Positions 17,323-27,825 of a stretch of DNA of 64,000 nt are shown piece after piece. Below the pieces are notes generated by a model. That model searched no databases and was not told the origin of the DNA. It worked only from the letters and a program-made list of their open reading frames with translations. Origin of the DNA: Peptoniphilaceae bacterium. GTDB taxonomy: Bacteria; Bacillota; Clostridia; Tissierellales; Peptoniphilaceae. A program made the position numbers and the translations under genes. Where the stretch lies: contig CABJAE010000006.1 in the NCBI GenBank assembly GCA_902363535.1, positions 1 through 64,000 of the forward strand, written 5' to 3'. Each line of letters opens with the position of its first letter. Positions within the stretch are counted from its first letter, which is position 1.

Positions 17323-20300
17323 TTTTAAAAATATACAAGAAGCAATAAAGTATGAAGTGTTACAAGATGAAAAAGAATATTTAAAACTCTTAAAAGTTAT
17401 AGGCAATAATCAGAAATATGATTTTTCAAGCCAACTAAGTATATATAACAAAGAACCTGAAGCTAGAGCTTGTGCGACCTTTGATATGTGGAAGAAATAT
17501 TTTGGCAGAGTTGTTATGAGAGGTCAAAAGGGTATTCCAATTTTAGTTGGAAGTGATATAAGTCAAAGAGTTTCATATATTTTTGATATTAGTCAGACCA
17601 CATCAATGGATAGGAATATTAATGAGGTTAGCCTATGGCAGTTTGACCACGAAAACCATAACGAGGCGTTAAAAGAAATAATAAGAGATTCTTCATTTGA
17701 AGATAGTGATTCACTCAATGAAAATATATTTTCTTTGAGTCGAATTTATGGAGATGAATATATTAACTTGGCTCTTGCTGATTTGAGAATAGATATAGAG
17801 GATAGACTGAGTTTTGAAAAGTTTATGAGAGACTCAATATCTTATGCAGTAGCTAATAGGTTTAATACAGTCTATCCTATGGATACGGAAAATTTAAAAA
17901 ATAATTTTTCTAGGATTAATACTATTTCTTTAGAACAGATAGGTCTTGTAATATCAAGGGTTAGCGAAGATATTATAGATAGCACAATAGAAAAATCTAA
18001 GGGAATGGATCGTGCTAGGCTGCTGACAGAAAGGGTCGCTGCCGACTATAATAGAGATATAGAAAATATAAATGAAGATAAAGGAGGTCAAGATGATTTA
18101 TATAGACGAGATGATAGGTCAAGAATTAGAGATGGACGAGTTTTCACAGATGGAAGCGACAGAGGAAATAGCAATGAAGATCGAAGAGAAAACCTTGGAC
18201 ATGATGGAGAGGGATCTGGAATTTATGGAGAGATTTCCGAATCCAACATACGCAGTTCTAAGACTGTCTTACCTGGTAGGGAGCGAGGACATGGAGAACT
18301 GGAAGAAACTTCAGAAAATGTACGAGGAGAAAACACTTTTGAACCATCTGAAGGAAATTCAGAATCAGGCAGTGGACTTTATCAAGAGAGAGAAAGTCAA
18401 GATGATGAAAGCACAAGGATTGACAGAGAAGATGATGAGAGAGAATCCAGAGGAATACCAAGGACAGATGAACAACTTGATGGCAACAGTGAAGAGAATA
18501 GCAATCAAGGAATACGTAGAAGCTTAGAAAATGAAATAAGCCAAGAAAAGGAAGCTGATGAAGCTTCTTTTTTTGATGACAAAAACATTCAAAATAGAAA
18601 AGACTACTGGATTGTAGAATTTAATGAAAACCACGAATTAGTTCCCGATTATAATGGGCAGATAGTAACCAAAGATTTAATTAATGTCCTAAGACAAAAA
18701 GATATTGATGTTAAAGACCATAATCAAACTCTTGGAGAAAATGAATTTGGAGAAATGACAGATGATTATATTGGATATTTCAAATTCTATTTTGATCACT
18801 ATGTTGATGGCGAAGTTGTCGAGCATTATAGGATTGACCTTGGTGATGGTGAAGAAGTAAATGAGCGTGAATTTTCATATTTAGAAGAACAAGTTACACT
18901 AAGTGAGGAAAAATCATTACAAGAAGATAAAGAAAAGATAGAGCCTAAATTTAAGATAGGCGATCAGGTTAGATATAAAGATAAGGACTTTACCATTACA
19001 GATTTTGATGAACTAAGTGGAGGACTTAAAACTGTCACTATCAGAGATAATATGGAATATATGGGAGGTATGATTAGGGGTTCGGAAGTAATTCCATATA
19101 GAAACGATTCATACCTTGAAGAAATCTTTGAAAATCTAAGTCAAACATCAGAAAAACTAGCAGTAAAGGTTGGTAAGGAATTTATTTTAGAAGATGAGAA
19201 TACCTTTAATGGAATTAAATTAATTGAAACAGGAACTAAGGTAGAAGTTAATGGAGAAGAAATTCCTTTATATAAGGCTGAAACATTTGAAGAAAGTAGA
19301 AAGATTGATGACCTTTTAGATAGTGGAAACTATGAGATATACAAATTATCTGAGCATGAAAATCAAATTGAAAGACAAGTAGAGCAAGAAAGCTTTATTG
19401 ATACCCACAATCCAGAAATTGACCAAATGATGGATAGGTATGATGTCCCAAGGGAAGCAGCCGAAAACTTATTGAGGGGTAAAGAGGATTTAAAAAATCT
19501 AGGCTATGAACCTAATAAGGAAAGGCTAAGTTTTGCTAGAAATTATGACTTGAAAAATCATATTTACTCAGAATACCTAACACCATCAGAAAAGTTAGAT
19601 AAAAATATCAAAGCTATTAAAATGCTAAAAAGACTTGAAAATGAAAATAGGAGTCCAAGAGAGTATGAACAAGCCTATCTTGCTGACTATCTAGGTTGGG
19701 GTGGTCTTGCTGATGTCTTTGATGAAGAAAAGGGAGGTCAATGGCTTGAAGCAAGGAATATTTTAAAGGAAAATCTAACAAATGAAGAGTATTTGAATGC
19801 TAAAGAGTCTACTTTAACATCCTTTTATACACCTAGAGAGGTAATGGATGGAATATATAAGACTCTAACAGATATGGGATTTAAGACTGGAAATATCCTT
19901 GAACCATCTGCAGGAGTCGGTAATTTCATTGGTAATATGCCAAGTGAAATGAAAGCGTCTAAAGTTTATGGAGTAGAAAAAGATAGTCTAAGCGGAAGAA
20001 TAGCAATAGAGCTTTATCCTGAAGCTAATATTCAAATTAAAGGTTTTGAAGAAACAAACTTCTCAAACAATTTCTTTGACTTGGTAATAGGGAATGTTCC
20101 CTTTGGAGATTTTAAAGTTAACGATCGTGAATATAACAGAAATAACTTTCTGATTCACGATTATTTTTTTGCAAAGTCAATAGATAAGGTTAGGAATGGA
20201 GGAATTATTGCTTTCATAACATCATCTGGAACTATGGATAAAAAAGATGAATCTGTTAGAAAATATATTAATGCAAGATGTGAGTTTTTAGGAGCTATGA

Positions 20301-23300
20301 GGCTTCCTAATACAACATTTAAAGGACTTGCTGGTACAGAAGTTACTTCAGATATTATTTTTCTAAAAAAGAGAGATTCAGTTATAGAAAGAGATGACGA
20401 TTGGATACACCTTTCAACTGATAAAAAGGGTTTGACTTATAATAAATACTTTGTAGATAACCCTCAAATGGTACTAGGGGATATGAAAGAAGTATCTGGT
20501 AGATTTGGAAATACTATTACTTGTGATGAAAAAGAAGATGAAAATCTAAAGGATTTAATGGATCTTGCAAGTAAGGAAATATCTTCAAATTCAAAATATG
20601 AAGAGGTCGAACTATTGGAAGATGAAGAATTAAGTCTTCCAGCAACAGATGATGTTAAAAACTTTTCTTACACTATTATTGATGAAGAGGTCTACTTAAG
20701 AGAAAACTCAGTCTTAATTAAGCAGAATATATCAGATAAAAACAAAGAAAAGATAAAAGATTACCTTGATGTAATGAATGCTTTAAAAGATGTAATAGAA
20801 AAACAAAAGGACGATTTTTCTGATGAAGAAATAAAAGAATCACAAGAAGAGTTAAATGAAGTCTATGATAACTTTTCAAAGAAACATGGCTTTATTAACT
20901 CCCTATCAAACACTAGAGCCTTAAAAGAAGACTCGAACTTTCCTTTGGTTTCATCAATAGAAATACTTGATGATGAGGATAATTTCAAAGCTAAGAGTGA
21001 TATATTTTCAAAAAGAACAATCACAAAGGCAAAAGTAGTAGACCATGTAGACACTTCCCTTGAAGCTTTAGTCTTATCAGTTTCACAAAAAGGATATGTA
21101 GATTTTGAATATATGGAATCTATCACAAGTAAAGATAGGGACACCTTAATTGGTGAGCTTGAGGGCGAGATATTTTTAGATATTAAGGATACAGACCTAA
21201 TAAATAACAGAATGCCCTTTGAAAACTTTAACAATGATGATCCCTTTCATTTTTCATATGTATCGGCTGATGAGTATTTAAGTGGCAATATTAGAGAAAA
21301 GATTGGTTATCTCAATTCATATATCGGAGAAATTGAAAATGTAATAGATTTAGCACCTTCTGAAAAGAAAGACACATTATTAAATGAGTTAGGCAAACTC
21401 AAATATCAAAGAGAAAAATTACAAGAAGTTATGCCTGAAGAACTAACTGCTTCTGATATAAATGTAAGGTTAGGAGCAACCTGGATACCTCAAAAAGATA
21501 TAGAAGACTTTACTTTCAATCTTTTAAAAACACCAGGTTATGATAGATGGAATATAAATGTTAGGTTCTCACCACATACAAGTGAATGGAATATTGAAGG
21601 TAAAAGTGTTGACTCAACTAATGACCTTGCTAACATGACTTATGGTACAAGTAGAGTGAATGCCTATAAGCTAATTGAAAATGCTCTTAATCTAAAAGAT
21701 AAGAAGGTATTTGACCAAGTAATAAATGATGATGGTTCTAAGACTTCTGTATTAAATAAAAAAGAAACCATGCTTGCAAGTCAAAAGCAAGAACTGATTA
21801 AAGAAGAATTTAAGAATTGGATATTTGAAGATCCTGATAGAAGATATAGGCTAGAGAAGATTTATAATGAAAAATTCAATTCAATTAGAAATAGAGAATT
21901 TGATGGCTCTAACTTAACATTTGATGGAATGAATACTGAAATCAGACTACGAGAACATCAAAAAAATGCCATAGCAAGGACTCTTTATGGTGGAAATACA
22001 CTACTTGCCCATGTAGTAGGAGCAGGAAAAACTTTTGAAATGGTAGCTTCTGCTATGGAATCTAAAAAGTTAGGACTTGCAAGTAAGTCATTATTTGTAG
22101 TTCCTAACCACTTAACCACTCAAATTGGTAGAGAGTTTATGCAATTATATCCGTCAGCAAACATTATGGTGGCCGATAAAAAAGACTTTCAACCTAAAAA
22201 TAGGAAAAGATTTATTGGTAGGATTGCAACTGGAGAATATGACGCAGTCATCATAGGACACTCTCAATTTGAAAAAATACCAATGTCTAAGGAATACCAG
22301 GTAAGACATATACAAGACCAAATAGATGATATAGTTTCCTTTATTGATGAGAATAAAAGAAATAGAGGAGAAAATTTCACAGTAAAACAACTAGAAAAGA
22401 CAAAGAAGAAGCTTTTGGTAAGACTTGAAAAGCTAAATGATGACTTTAAAAAAGATGATGTTATAACCTTTGAAGAGCTAGGAGTAGATAAGTTATTTAT
22501 AGACGAAGCTCATAATTACAAAAACTTATTCTTGCATACCAAGATGAGAAATGTGGCGGGTATCGGTCAAAGTGAAGCCTTTAAGTCTTCGGATATGTAT
22601 ATGAAATGTAGGTATATGGATGAAATGACAGATGGAAAGGGCGTTGTATTTGCTACTGGTACACCAATATCAAATTCAATGACAGAGCTTTATACCATGC
22701 AAAGATACCTTCAGTATGATGATTTAAAGGCAAGAGGATTAGAACATTTTGACGCTTGGGCTTCTACTTTTGGAGAAACAGAAAACACCTTTGAATTATC
22801 TCCAGAAGGTACTAGATATAGGCAAAAGACAAGATTTTCAAAGTTTTATAACTTGCCAGAATTGATGTCTATGTTTAAAGAAGTAGCAGATATAAAGACC
22901 TCAGATATGTTGAATTTGCCAGTTCCTGAAGCAAATTTTGAAGTTATTAAAACAAAACCTACTGAGGAACAAAAAGAAATATTAGAAGCTATTTCAGAAC
23001 GAGCTGACGCAGTTAGAAATAACCAAGTAGAGCCGACAGAAGATAATATGCTAAAGATTACAAATGATGGTAAAAAACTTGCCCTTGATCAAAGATTAAT
23101 AAATCCACTACTACCCGATGATCCTAATTCAAAGGTAAATGTATGCGTTAAAAATATCTTTTCGATCTGGGATAAGACAAAAGAAAATTCATCGACCCAA
23201 TTAGTATTTTCAGATATGTCTACACCAAAAGGGGATGGAGAATTTAATATCTATGATGATATTAGAAATAAGCTGGTGAATATGGGAATACCTAAAGAAG

Positions 23301-24949
23301 AAATAGCCTTTATTCACGAGGCAGATACAGACAAACAAAAAGATGAATTGTTCTCAAAGGTAAGAAGAGGAGAAGTAAGAGTATTATTAGGATCTACTCA
23401 AAAAATGGGAGCAGGTACTAATGTACAAAACAAACTAATAGCCTTACACGATTTAGACGTCCCATGGAGACCGTCTGACCTAGAGCAAAGAAGTGGTAGA
23501 ATTGTTCGTCAAGGTAATGAAAATGATAAGGTAAATATTTTTAGATATGTAACAGAAAATACTTTTGATTCTTATTTATGGCAGACAATAGAGAATAAGC
23601 AAAAATTCATTTCTCAAATTATGACTTCAAAAACTCCAGTAAGAGTTGCAGAAGATGTTGATGAAGCAAGTCTATCTTATTCAGAAATTAAGGCTTTAGC
23701 TACTGGCAATCCTCTAATTAAAGAAAAAATGGATTTAGATAACGAAGTTACAAAACTAAAAATGCTGGAAGCAAACTACAAGTCTAATAAATATAAGCTT
23801 GAAGATAAGGTAAATAAGATTTATCCTCAAAGTATTTTAAAAACTGAAATGGAAATACAAGCAGTTAAAGAAGATATTTCAAGTATTGAAAAATTAGGAG
23901 AAGGAGATAGCAAATTTACTTCAATCAGTCTTGGAGAAAATAAAATTTTAGATAAGAAAGAGGCTGGAGAGAAGCTATTAGAAGAAATAAAAAAGGTAAA
24001 GATAAATGATAGCAAGGTTATTGGTAAATATAGAAATTTAGACTTACAAGTTTCATATAACTTTATGACTAATACTCACACCTTTAAACTCCTAGGAAAA
24101 GCAGAATATTTTGGAGAGTTTTCAAACTCCACTGATGGCAATATAACAAGGCTTGATAATGCAATTGAAAAAATGTCTTCAAGACTTGAAAGATTAAATC
24201 AAAACCTTGAAAACTATAAAGAATCTTTAGAAAATGCCAAGTTAGAATTAACTAAACCATTTGAAAAAGCTGATGAGTTAAGGGATAAGACACTAAGACT
24301 AGCTGAGATTAATAAACTTTTAGATATGGGAGAAGTAGAAGAATTAGAAAACCAATCACCACTATTAGAAAATTTAAAGAGGGCGATAGTTGATTATTCT
24401 AACTATGAGTTTTCAGAATCTAATAGCTATGAAGACTTTGACAAACTATATCCTGATTTAAGCCATATAGGACTTGCCTATACAGAAACACCTGATGGTA
24501 AGCACACGATTCAATATGAGGTAAATTTGGAAGAAAAAACATGGACTCAGTATGTAGATAATGTAGCCATTAGAACAGAATCTTTTGTAGAGGAAGATAT
24601 ATCTAACTCACAAGCTATTAAAGATATGACTGAAGCCATAAAGATGTCAAGTTTTGATGATCTGGTATCAGTAGATGAAGAAGATTTAAAACAAGCACTA
24701 GGACTAGAAATAGATGATGATGGAAACTTTTATGATCCACTAGCAAAAGATCTTGATAATGACGGAATACCAGATAGGTATGACAATGATTTTAAAGATA
24801 GTGATTACTTTGAATCAACTTATGATGTAGAGGATAATCTTCACGCAAAGGAAGAAAAACCATCAATATTGGGACAAATATCAAAATTCAAATCAGAAGA
24901 AGAAAAAGATAAAAACCAAGAAAAAAGTGAAAAAGGACAAGAAAGGTAG
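17309..24949 (+). CDS. Giant ArdC-N6 DNA methylase-SNF2 helicase protein
   Basis: The 2546-residue protein has an ArdC-like N terminus (ssDNA-binding antirestriction domain; [11 protein letters not shown] then [19 protein letters not shown]). A low-complexity linker (about 257-411) follows, then an N6-methylase domain with motif [14 protein letters not shown] near 865 and motif IV GNVPFG near 928. The SNF2-type helicase has Walker [12 protein letters not shown] near 1570, [10 protein letters not shown] near 1730, and the late [20 protein letters not shown] motif. A DxDxDG calcium-binding-like motif, [15 protein letters not shown], lies near 2485, then a basic tail. Such giant proteins are common in Tn1549-like ICEs and probably protect or process transferred DNA; the exact role is unknown. 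Its linker region also encodes a second gene in another frame. Confidence 0.87.
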   Translation: MQVNDFKNIQEAIKYEVLQDEKEYLKLLKVIGNNQKYDFSSQLSIYNKEPEARACATFDMWKKYFGRVVMRGQKGIPILVGSDISQRVSYIFDISQTTSMDRNINEVSLWQFDHENHNEALKEIIRDSSFEDSDSLNENIFSLSRIYGDEYINLALADLRIDIEDRLSFEKFMRDSISYAVANRFNTVYPMDTENLKNNFSRINTISLEQIGLVISRVSEDIIDSTIEKSKGMDRARLLTERVAADYNRDIENINEDKGGQDDLYRRDDRSRIRDGRVFTDGSDRGNSNEDRRENLGHDGEGSGIYGEISESNIRSSKTVLPGRERGHGELEETSENVRGENTFEPSEGNSESGSGLYQERESQDDESTRIDREDDERESRGIPRTDEQLDGNSEENSNQGIRRSLENEISQEKEADEASFFDDKNIQNRKDYWIVEFNENHELVPDYNGQIVTKDLINVLRQKDIDVKDHNQTLGENEFGEMTDDYIGYFKFYFDHYVDGEVVEHYRIDLGDGEEVNEREFSYLEEQVTLSEEKSLQEDKEKIEPKFKIGDQVRYKDKDFTITDFDELSGGLKTVTIRDNMEYMGGMIRGSEVIPYRNDSYLEEIFENLSQTSEKLAVKVGKEFILEDENTFNGIKLIETGTKVEVNGEEIPLYKAETFEESRKIDDLLDSGNYEIYKLSEHENQIERQVEQESFIDTHNPEIDQMMDRYDVPREAAENLLRGKEDLKNLGYEPNKERLSFARNYDLKNHIYSEYLTPSEKLDKNIKAIKMLKRLENENRSPREYEQAYLADYLGWGGLADVFDEEKGGQWLEARNILKENLTNEEYLNAKESTLTSFYTPREVMDGIYKTLTDMGFKTGNILEPSAGVGNFIGNMPSEMKASKVYGVEKDSLSGRIAIELYPEANIQIKGFEETNFSNNFFDLVIGNVPFGDFKVNDREYNRNNFLIHDYFFAKSIDKVRNGGIIAFITSSGTMDKKDESVRKYINARCEFLGAMRLPNTTFKGLAGTEVTSDIIFLKKRDSVIERDDDWIHLSTDKKGLTYNKYFVDNPQMVLGDMKEVSGRFGNTITCDEKEDENLKDLMDLASKEISSNSKYEEVELLEDEELSLPATDDVKNFSYTIIDEEVYLRENSVLIKQNISDKNKEKIKDYLDVMNALKDVIEKQKDDFSDEEIKESQEELNEVYDNFSKKHGFINSLSNTRALKEDSNFPLVSSIEILDDEDNFKAKSDIFSKRTITKAKVVDHVDTSLEALVLSVSQKGYVDFEYMESITSKDRDTLIGELEGEIFLDIKDTDLINNRMPFENFNNDDPFHFSYVSADEYLSGNIREKIGYLNSYIGEIENVIDLAPSEKKDTLLNELGKLKYQREKLQEVMPEELTASDINVRLGATWIPQKDIEDFTFNLLKTPGYDRWNINVRFSPHTSEWNIEGKSVDSTNDLANMTYGTSRVNAYKLIENALNLKDKKVFDQVINDDGSKTSVLNKKETMLASQKQELIKEEFKNWIFEDPDRRYRLEKIYNEKFNSIRNREFDGSNLTFDGMNTEIRLREHQKNAIARTLYGGNTLLAHVVGAGKTFEMVASAMESKKLGLASKSLFVVPNHLTTQIGREFMQLYPSANIMVADKKDFQPKNRKRFIGRIATGEYDAVIIGHSQFEKIPMSKEYQVRHIQDQIDDIVSFIDENKRNRGENFTVKQLEKTKKKLLVRLEKLNDDFKKDDVITFEELGVDKLFIDEAHNYKNLFLHTKMRNVAGIGQSEAFKSSDMYMKCRYMDEMTDGKGVVFATGTPISNSMTELYTMQRYLQYDDLKARGLEHFDAWASTFGETENTFELSPEGTRYRQKTRFSKFYNLPELMSMFKEVADIKTSDMLNLPVPEANFEVIKTKPTEEQKEILEAISERADAVRNNQVEPTEDNMLKITNDGKKLALDQRLINPLLPDDPNSKVNVCVKNIFSIWDKTKENSSTQLVFSDMSTPKGDGEFNIYDDIRNKLVNMGIPKEEIAFIHEADTDKQKDELFSKVRRGEVRVLLGSTQKMGAGTNVQNKLIALHDLDVPWRPSDLEQRSGRIVRQGNENDKVNIFRYVTENTFDSYLWQTIENKQKFISQIMTSKTPVRVAEDVDEASLSYSEIKALATGNPLIKEKMDLDNEVTKLKMLEANYKSNKYKLEDKVNKIYPQSILKTEMEIQAVKEDISSIEKLGEGDSKFTSISLGENKILDKKEAGEKLLEEIKKVKINDSKVIGKYRNLDLQVSYNFMTNTHTFKLLGKAEYFGEFSNSTDGNITRLDNAIEKMSSRLERLNQNLENYKESLENAKLELTKPFEKADELRDKTLRLAEINKLLDMGEVEELENQSPLLENLKRAIVDYSNYEFSESNSYEDFDKLYPDLSHIGLAYTETPDGKHTIQYEVNLEEKTWTQYVDNVAIRTESFVEEDISNSQAIKDMTEAIKMSSFDDLVSVDEEDLKQALGLEIDDDGNFYDPLAKDLDNDGIPDRYDNDFKDSDYFESTYDVEDNLHAKEEKPSILGQISKFKSEEEKDKNQEKSEKGQER
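18093..18527 (+). CDS. TnpV-like gene overprinted inside the giant gene
   Basis: A 144-residue ORF lies wholly inside the 2546-codon gene in another frame. It has a near-perfect site, AAGGAGGT at 18081-18088, four bases before ATG 18093. The product is ordered and helix-rich, with [37 protein letters not shown] and a C-terminal block [20 protein letters not shown] followed by an AIKEYVEA end. That C-terminal layout resembles the TnpV family of transposon-encoded proteins. In the long frame the same DNA encodes only disordered, Gly/Glu/Ser/Arg-rich linker, which suggests that this frame is the constrained one. The family link is by pattern only; the gene call rests mainly on the RBS and composition. 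Confidence 0.6.
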   Translation: MIYIDEMIGQELEMDEFSQMEATEEIAMKIEEKTLDMMERDLEFMERFPNPTYAVLRLSYLVGSEDMENWKKLQKMYEEKTLLNHLKEIQNQAVDFIKREKVKMMKAQGLTEKMMRENPEEYQGQMNNLMATVKRIAIKEYVEA

Positions 24950-24992
24950 AGGAGGGCGAATAGCTCTCCTTATTTAGTACAAGGAGGAAAAT

Positions 24993-25649
24993 ATGGAATA
25001 CAAAGATATTAGAGAAAATTTAGAGGAAATGATGAATGATAATTACAAGGACTTTATAAAAGCACTTGTTAGTATAGAAAAAGGTGTTAATGATGAAAAG
25101 GCACTTGAAGAAGTCTATGTTTTATATATGAACAATGACACAACAGGTCTACTAAGTGATGACTTTGACTATATGATTGATGATATGAAAGAACAAGGTA
25201 AGATTGTTGAAAATACCAATGAACTTGAAGAAAAAGATGACCTCATAAATCTCGTGGGTAATATAGCAGGCAAAGTAGAAAATCTTGAAAGAGAAAATGC
25301 CAATGGAGAAAAGTTCAAGGTAAGCAACTTTTCAATTGTTTCAAAAGATGACGATGGGAATAAAATTTATACTAATTGTTCCGCATATGGAGATAAGACA
25401 AAAGATATAGAGAGCTTTAAACAAGGAGATTTTGTTAAAATCTTCGGACAAGTAAAAACAAGCATTGATAACAACGGCAAGGAACATAAGAATGTTCGTA
25501 TTTTGTCTTCTAAGCTCTTAAAAGCAAAAGAACAAGTAAAGAGTCAAGATAAAGATAAAAAGTCCATATTAGGGCAAATAAAAAGCTTTAAGACAGATGA
25601 CAAAGTTAAGTCAAACAAGAAAGACCATAGCAAAGGTGCAGAGAGGTAA
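24993..25649 (+). CDS. OB-fold protein with shared C-terminal tail
   Basis: The 218-residue protein has an acidic, helical N-terminal half (1-75) and a C-terminal OB-like half (about 88-180: KVSNFSIVSKDDDGNKIYTNCSAYG, then FKQGDFVKIFGQVKT) that resembles the SSB-like protein at 3178-3489. It ends with SILGQIKSFK, a lysine-rich stretch and GAER. The upstream giant protein ends the same way ([10 protein letters not shown] ... GQER). The gene follows the giant gene by 43 bases with AAGGAGG before ATG 24993, and precedes a strong terminator. A single-strand-binding accessory role in transfer is likely. Confidence 0.65.
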   Translation: MEYKDIRENLEEMMNDNYKDFIKALVSIEKGVNDEKALEEVYVLYMNNDTTGLLSDDFDYMIDDMKEQGKIVENTNELEEKDDLINLVGNIAGKVENLERENANGEKFKVSNFSIVSKDDDGNKIYTNCSAYGDKTKDIESFKQGDFVKIFGQVKTSIDNNGKEHKNVRILSSKLLKAKEQVKSQDKDKKSILGQIKSFKTDDKVKSNKKDHSKGAER

Positions 25650-25654
25650 ATATC

Positions 25655-25682
25655 GGCAGTCTTCGGACTGCCTTTATTTTTT
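25655..25682 (+). terminator. UUCG-loop terminator ending the transfer operon
   Basis: GGCAGTC (25655-25661) and GACTGCC (25666-25672) enclose a TTCG tetraloop and are followed by a T-rich tract. It closes the long core operon before the resistance module. Confidence 0.9.
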
Positions 25683-25744
25683 TATATGTATATAGGTTGT
25701 ATAATGACGTAATAGGGGAAAGGCGTTTTAAATATATTTCATAT

Positions 25745-25945
25745 ATTTTTTGACCACTCTACTGTATCTTCCATCCGATAACTTTTCTCCCTAGACATAT
25801 CCATAATATGGGCCCTATGAGCAAGTCTATCAACGATAGCCCCAGTAAGCATAGAATCTTTAAAAACCTACTCCCATCTTTCAAAGTTCAAATTCATTGT
25901 TAAAATTATTGATTCCTTATCAATTCTAGATGATAAGAGTTTAAG
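25745..25945 (-). pseudogene. IstB (IS21-family) C-terminal remnant
   Basis: Translation of the minus strand gives SSRIDKESIILTMNLNFERWE, a TAG stop, then FKDSMLTGAIVDRLAHRAHI and MSREKSYRMED. This is the end of an IS21-family helper ATPase (IstB: ITTNL/F-x-x-W, then DRLxHHAHI). The rest of IstB and the IstA transposase are missing. It marks an old insertion at the junction between the transfer operon and the resistance module. The remainder of 25.70-26.13 kb holds nothing else I can support. Confidence 0.65.
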
Positions 25946-26135
25946 GAATCTCACATCCTATCTTATCAAATGAAACATAATCAGGCTTTGAGGTGAATTT
26001 ACGTAAAGAGCAATGCTAAAGCTTAAAAAATACCTATCTAACAAAGGTGAATTTTTATTTTTATCATATTATGTAGATGGATGTAAATGAATATTATTTT
26101 TAAGTATATGTTATTTTTAATTGCTTCATTTCATA

Positions 26136-26185
26136 TTGACTGGATCGGTCAATTTTGATATACTCTAAATGACCAGTTGGGTCAT
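26136..26185 (+). promoter_or_regulatory. tetR promoter with two operators
   Basis: The -35 TTGACT (26136-26141) and -10 TATACT (26159-26164) are 17 bases apart. Two similar 17-bp imperfect palindromes, TTGACTGGATCGGTCAA (26136-26152) and ATGACCAGTTGGGTCAT (26169-26185), cover the -35 box and the start region, 33 bp apart. They are probable binding sites of the adjacent TetR protein. Confidence 0.75.
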
Positions 26186-26207
26186 CGGTTTATAAAGAAA
26201 GGTGGTT

Positions 26208-26834
26208 TTGATCATTTATTCAAAATTTAATAACTTAAAACCAGAAAAACAAAAGCAAATTATTAACGCAGCTATAAAAGAATTTGTTCGAAATGGTTTT
26301 GAAAAAGCATCTACTAACGAAATTGTAAAAAGAGCTAATATTTCAAAAGGCTCGCTGTTTAACTATTTTAACAGTAAAAAGGATCTTTACTTGTACTTGA
26401 TTGAGTATAGTAGTAAAGCAATCGTGAATCTAAATGAAGAAATTGATTTGTCTGAAACTGATTTATTTAAAAGAATCGAAAGAGTTGCTTTACAAAAGTT
26501 CTATGTTCAACAAAAGTACCCACAGGCATTTGAATTCTTGGCATCAACTAAACAAGAGGAGTCTGTAGAAGTAAAGGATATCATTAAACAAAGGCTCAAT
26601 CCAATCTATAATCAAGCCATAAATAAATTATATAAAGACATTGATTACTCTAAATTCAGGGAAGGAGTTGATATTGAAAAAGCAATTGAGATTTTGAATT
26701 GGACGATGTTTGGTGTAGGAGAGAAAGGACTAAAGGAATTGTTTACCTTTGATGATATTGGTAGATTTGGAGAGAAATATCTAGAAGAGTGGAACGTTTA
26801 TGCCGAATTACTGAAATACAGCTTTTATAAATAA
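26208..26834 (+). CDS. TetR family regulator of the ABC exporter
   Basis: The product, about 208 residues, has a TetR N-terminal helix-turn-helix (KQKQIINAAIKEFVRNGFEKASTNEIVKRANISKGSLFNYF) and a variable ligand-binding C-terminal part ending in SFYK. TTG 26208 is chosen because AAAGGTGG (26198-26205) would overlap the GTG at 26202; GTG 26202 is the alternative. The operators just upstream suggest autoregulation and control of the ABC exporter downstream. The same tetR-ABC-ABC-erm(TR)-spectinomycin-phosphotransferase order is known from erm(TR) elements of streptococci. Confidence 0.85.
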   Translation: MIIYSKFNNLKPEKQKQIINAAIKEFVRNGFEKASTNEIVKRANISKGSLFNYFNSKKDLYLYLIEYSSKAIVNLNEEIDLSETDLFKRIERVALQKFYVQQKYPQAFEFLASTKQEESVEVKDIIKQRLNPIYNQAINKLYKDIDYSKFREGVDIEKAIEILNWTMFGVGEKGLKELFTFDDIGRFGEKYLEEWNVYAELLKYSFYK

Positions 26835-26918
26835 AACTAAATTAAAGGTGTATTGAAATGAAAATATAATAGCTTTAGATTTTTATCTAAAAAAATTTTA
26901 AAGGAGTGTGTCTATATT

Positions 26919-27800
26919 ATGACCGATATAGTAAAAGTACAAGGATTACAAAAAAAGTTTGGTAAATTTCAAGCATTGCGTGACGTTTCGTTCACGATAA
27001 AATCGGGGGAAGTGGTAGGGTTTATTGGTCCTAATGGTGCTGGGAAATCTACAACTATTCGTGCCCTATTAGGAATTATAAAACGTGATGCTGGTATTGC
27101 CGAGATATTCGGTAAGGATGTTTGGAAGGATAGCCTTGAAATTCATAAGCGAATTTCTTATGTCCCTGGAGATGTTGCCCTTTGGGGATCTTTAACGGGA
27201 GGAGAAATTATCGATCTCTTCATTAAATTACATGGTAGTGGAGATAAAGAAAAGCGCGATTATTTAATTAAACGTTTTGAATTAGACCCTAAGAAAAAAG
27301 CCAAAGGATATTCAAAAGGAAATCGTCAAAAAGTTGGATTGATTGCAGCATTATCTGTTGATTCTGATTTATATATTTTTGATGAACCAACATCTGGTCT
27401 TGATCCTCTAATGGAACAAGTTTTCCAAGAAGAAGTTGAAAAAATTAAAGCATCTGGTAAAGCTATTTTATTGTCCTCCCATATTTTAAGTGAGGTAGAA
27501 CGATTAGCAGATAAGGTTGTAATTATACGCCAAGGTGAAATTGTTGAAACTGGAACCCTTGATGAATTACGACATTTAACTAGGTCTACTGTCACTTTAG
27601 TGACAAGTGGAGATGTATCAAAAATGGCTTTTGTAGATGGAGTACATGATTTTGTTCAAAATGATAGCCAAGCAACATTCTCTTTCGATAATCAATATCT
27701 CAATAGTATTTTAATTGAAGCTAGCAAATTAGGTGTCACAAGGTTTGAATCTATACCGCCAACACTTGAAGATTTGTTTATGCGTCATTATGAAAGCTAA
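26919..27800 (+). CDS. ABC exporter ATP-binding protein
   Basis: A 293-residue ABC ATPase: Walker A GPNGAGKSTTIRALLG, signature variant YSKGNRQKVGLIAA in place of LSGGQ, Walker B LYIFDEPTSGLDPL and switch histidine in LLSSHILSEVERLADK. The C-terminal extension is of the CcmA/drug-exporter type. With the following permease it forms a two-component exporter. Family resemblance to polyketide exporters and its place with erm(TR) suggest antibiotic efflux. GGAGTG precedes ATG 26919. Confidence 0.88.
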   Translation: MTDIVKVQGLQKKFGKFQALRDVSFTIKSGEVVGFIGPNGAGKSTTIRALLGIIKRDAGIAEIFGKDVWKDSLEIHKRISYVPGDVALWGSLTGGEIIDLFIKLHGSGDKEKRDYLIKRFELDPKKKAKGYSKGNRQKVGLIAALSVDSDLYIFDEPTSGLDPLMEQVFQEEVEKIKASGKAILLSSHILSEVERLADKVVIIRQGEIVETGTLDELRHLTRSTVTLVTSGDVSKMAFVDGVHDFVQNDSQATFSFDNQYLNSILIEASKLGVTRFESIPPTLEDLFMRHYES

Positions 27801-27825
27801 ACCGTGGGAAGGTGGAAAAATTATT

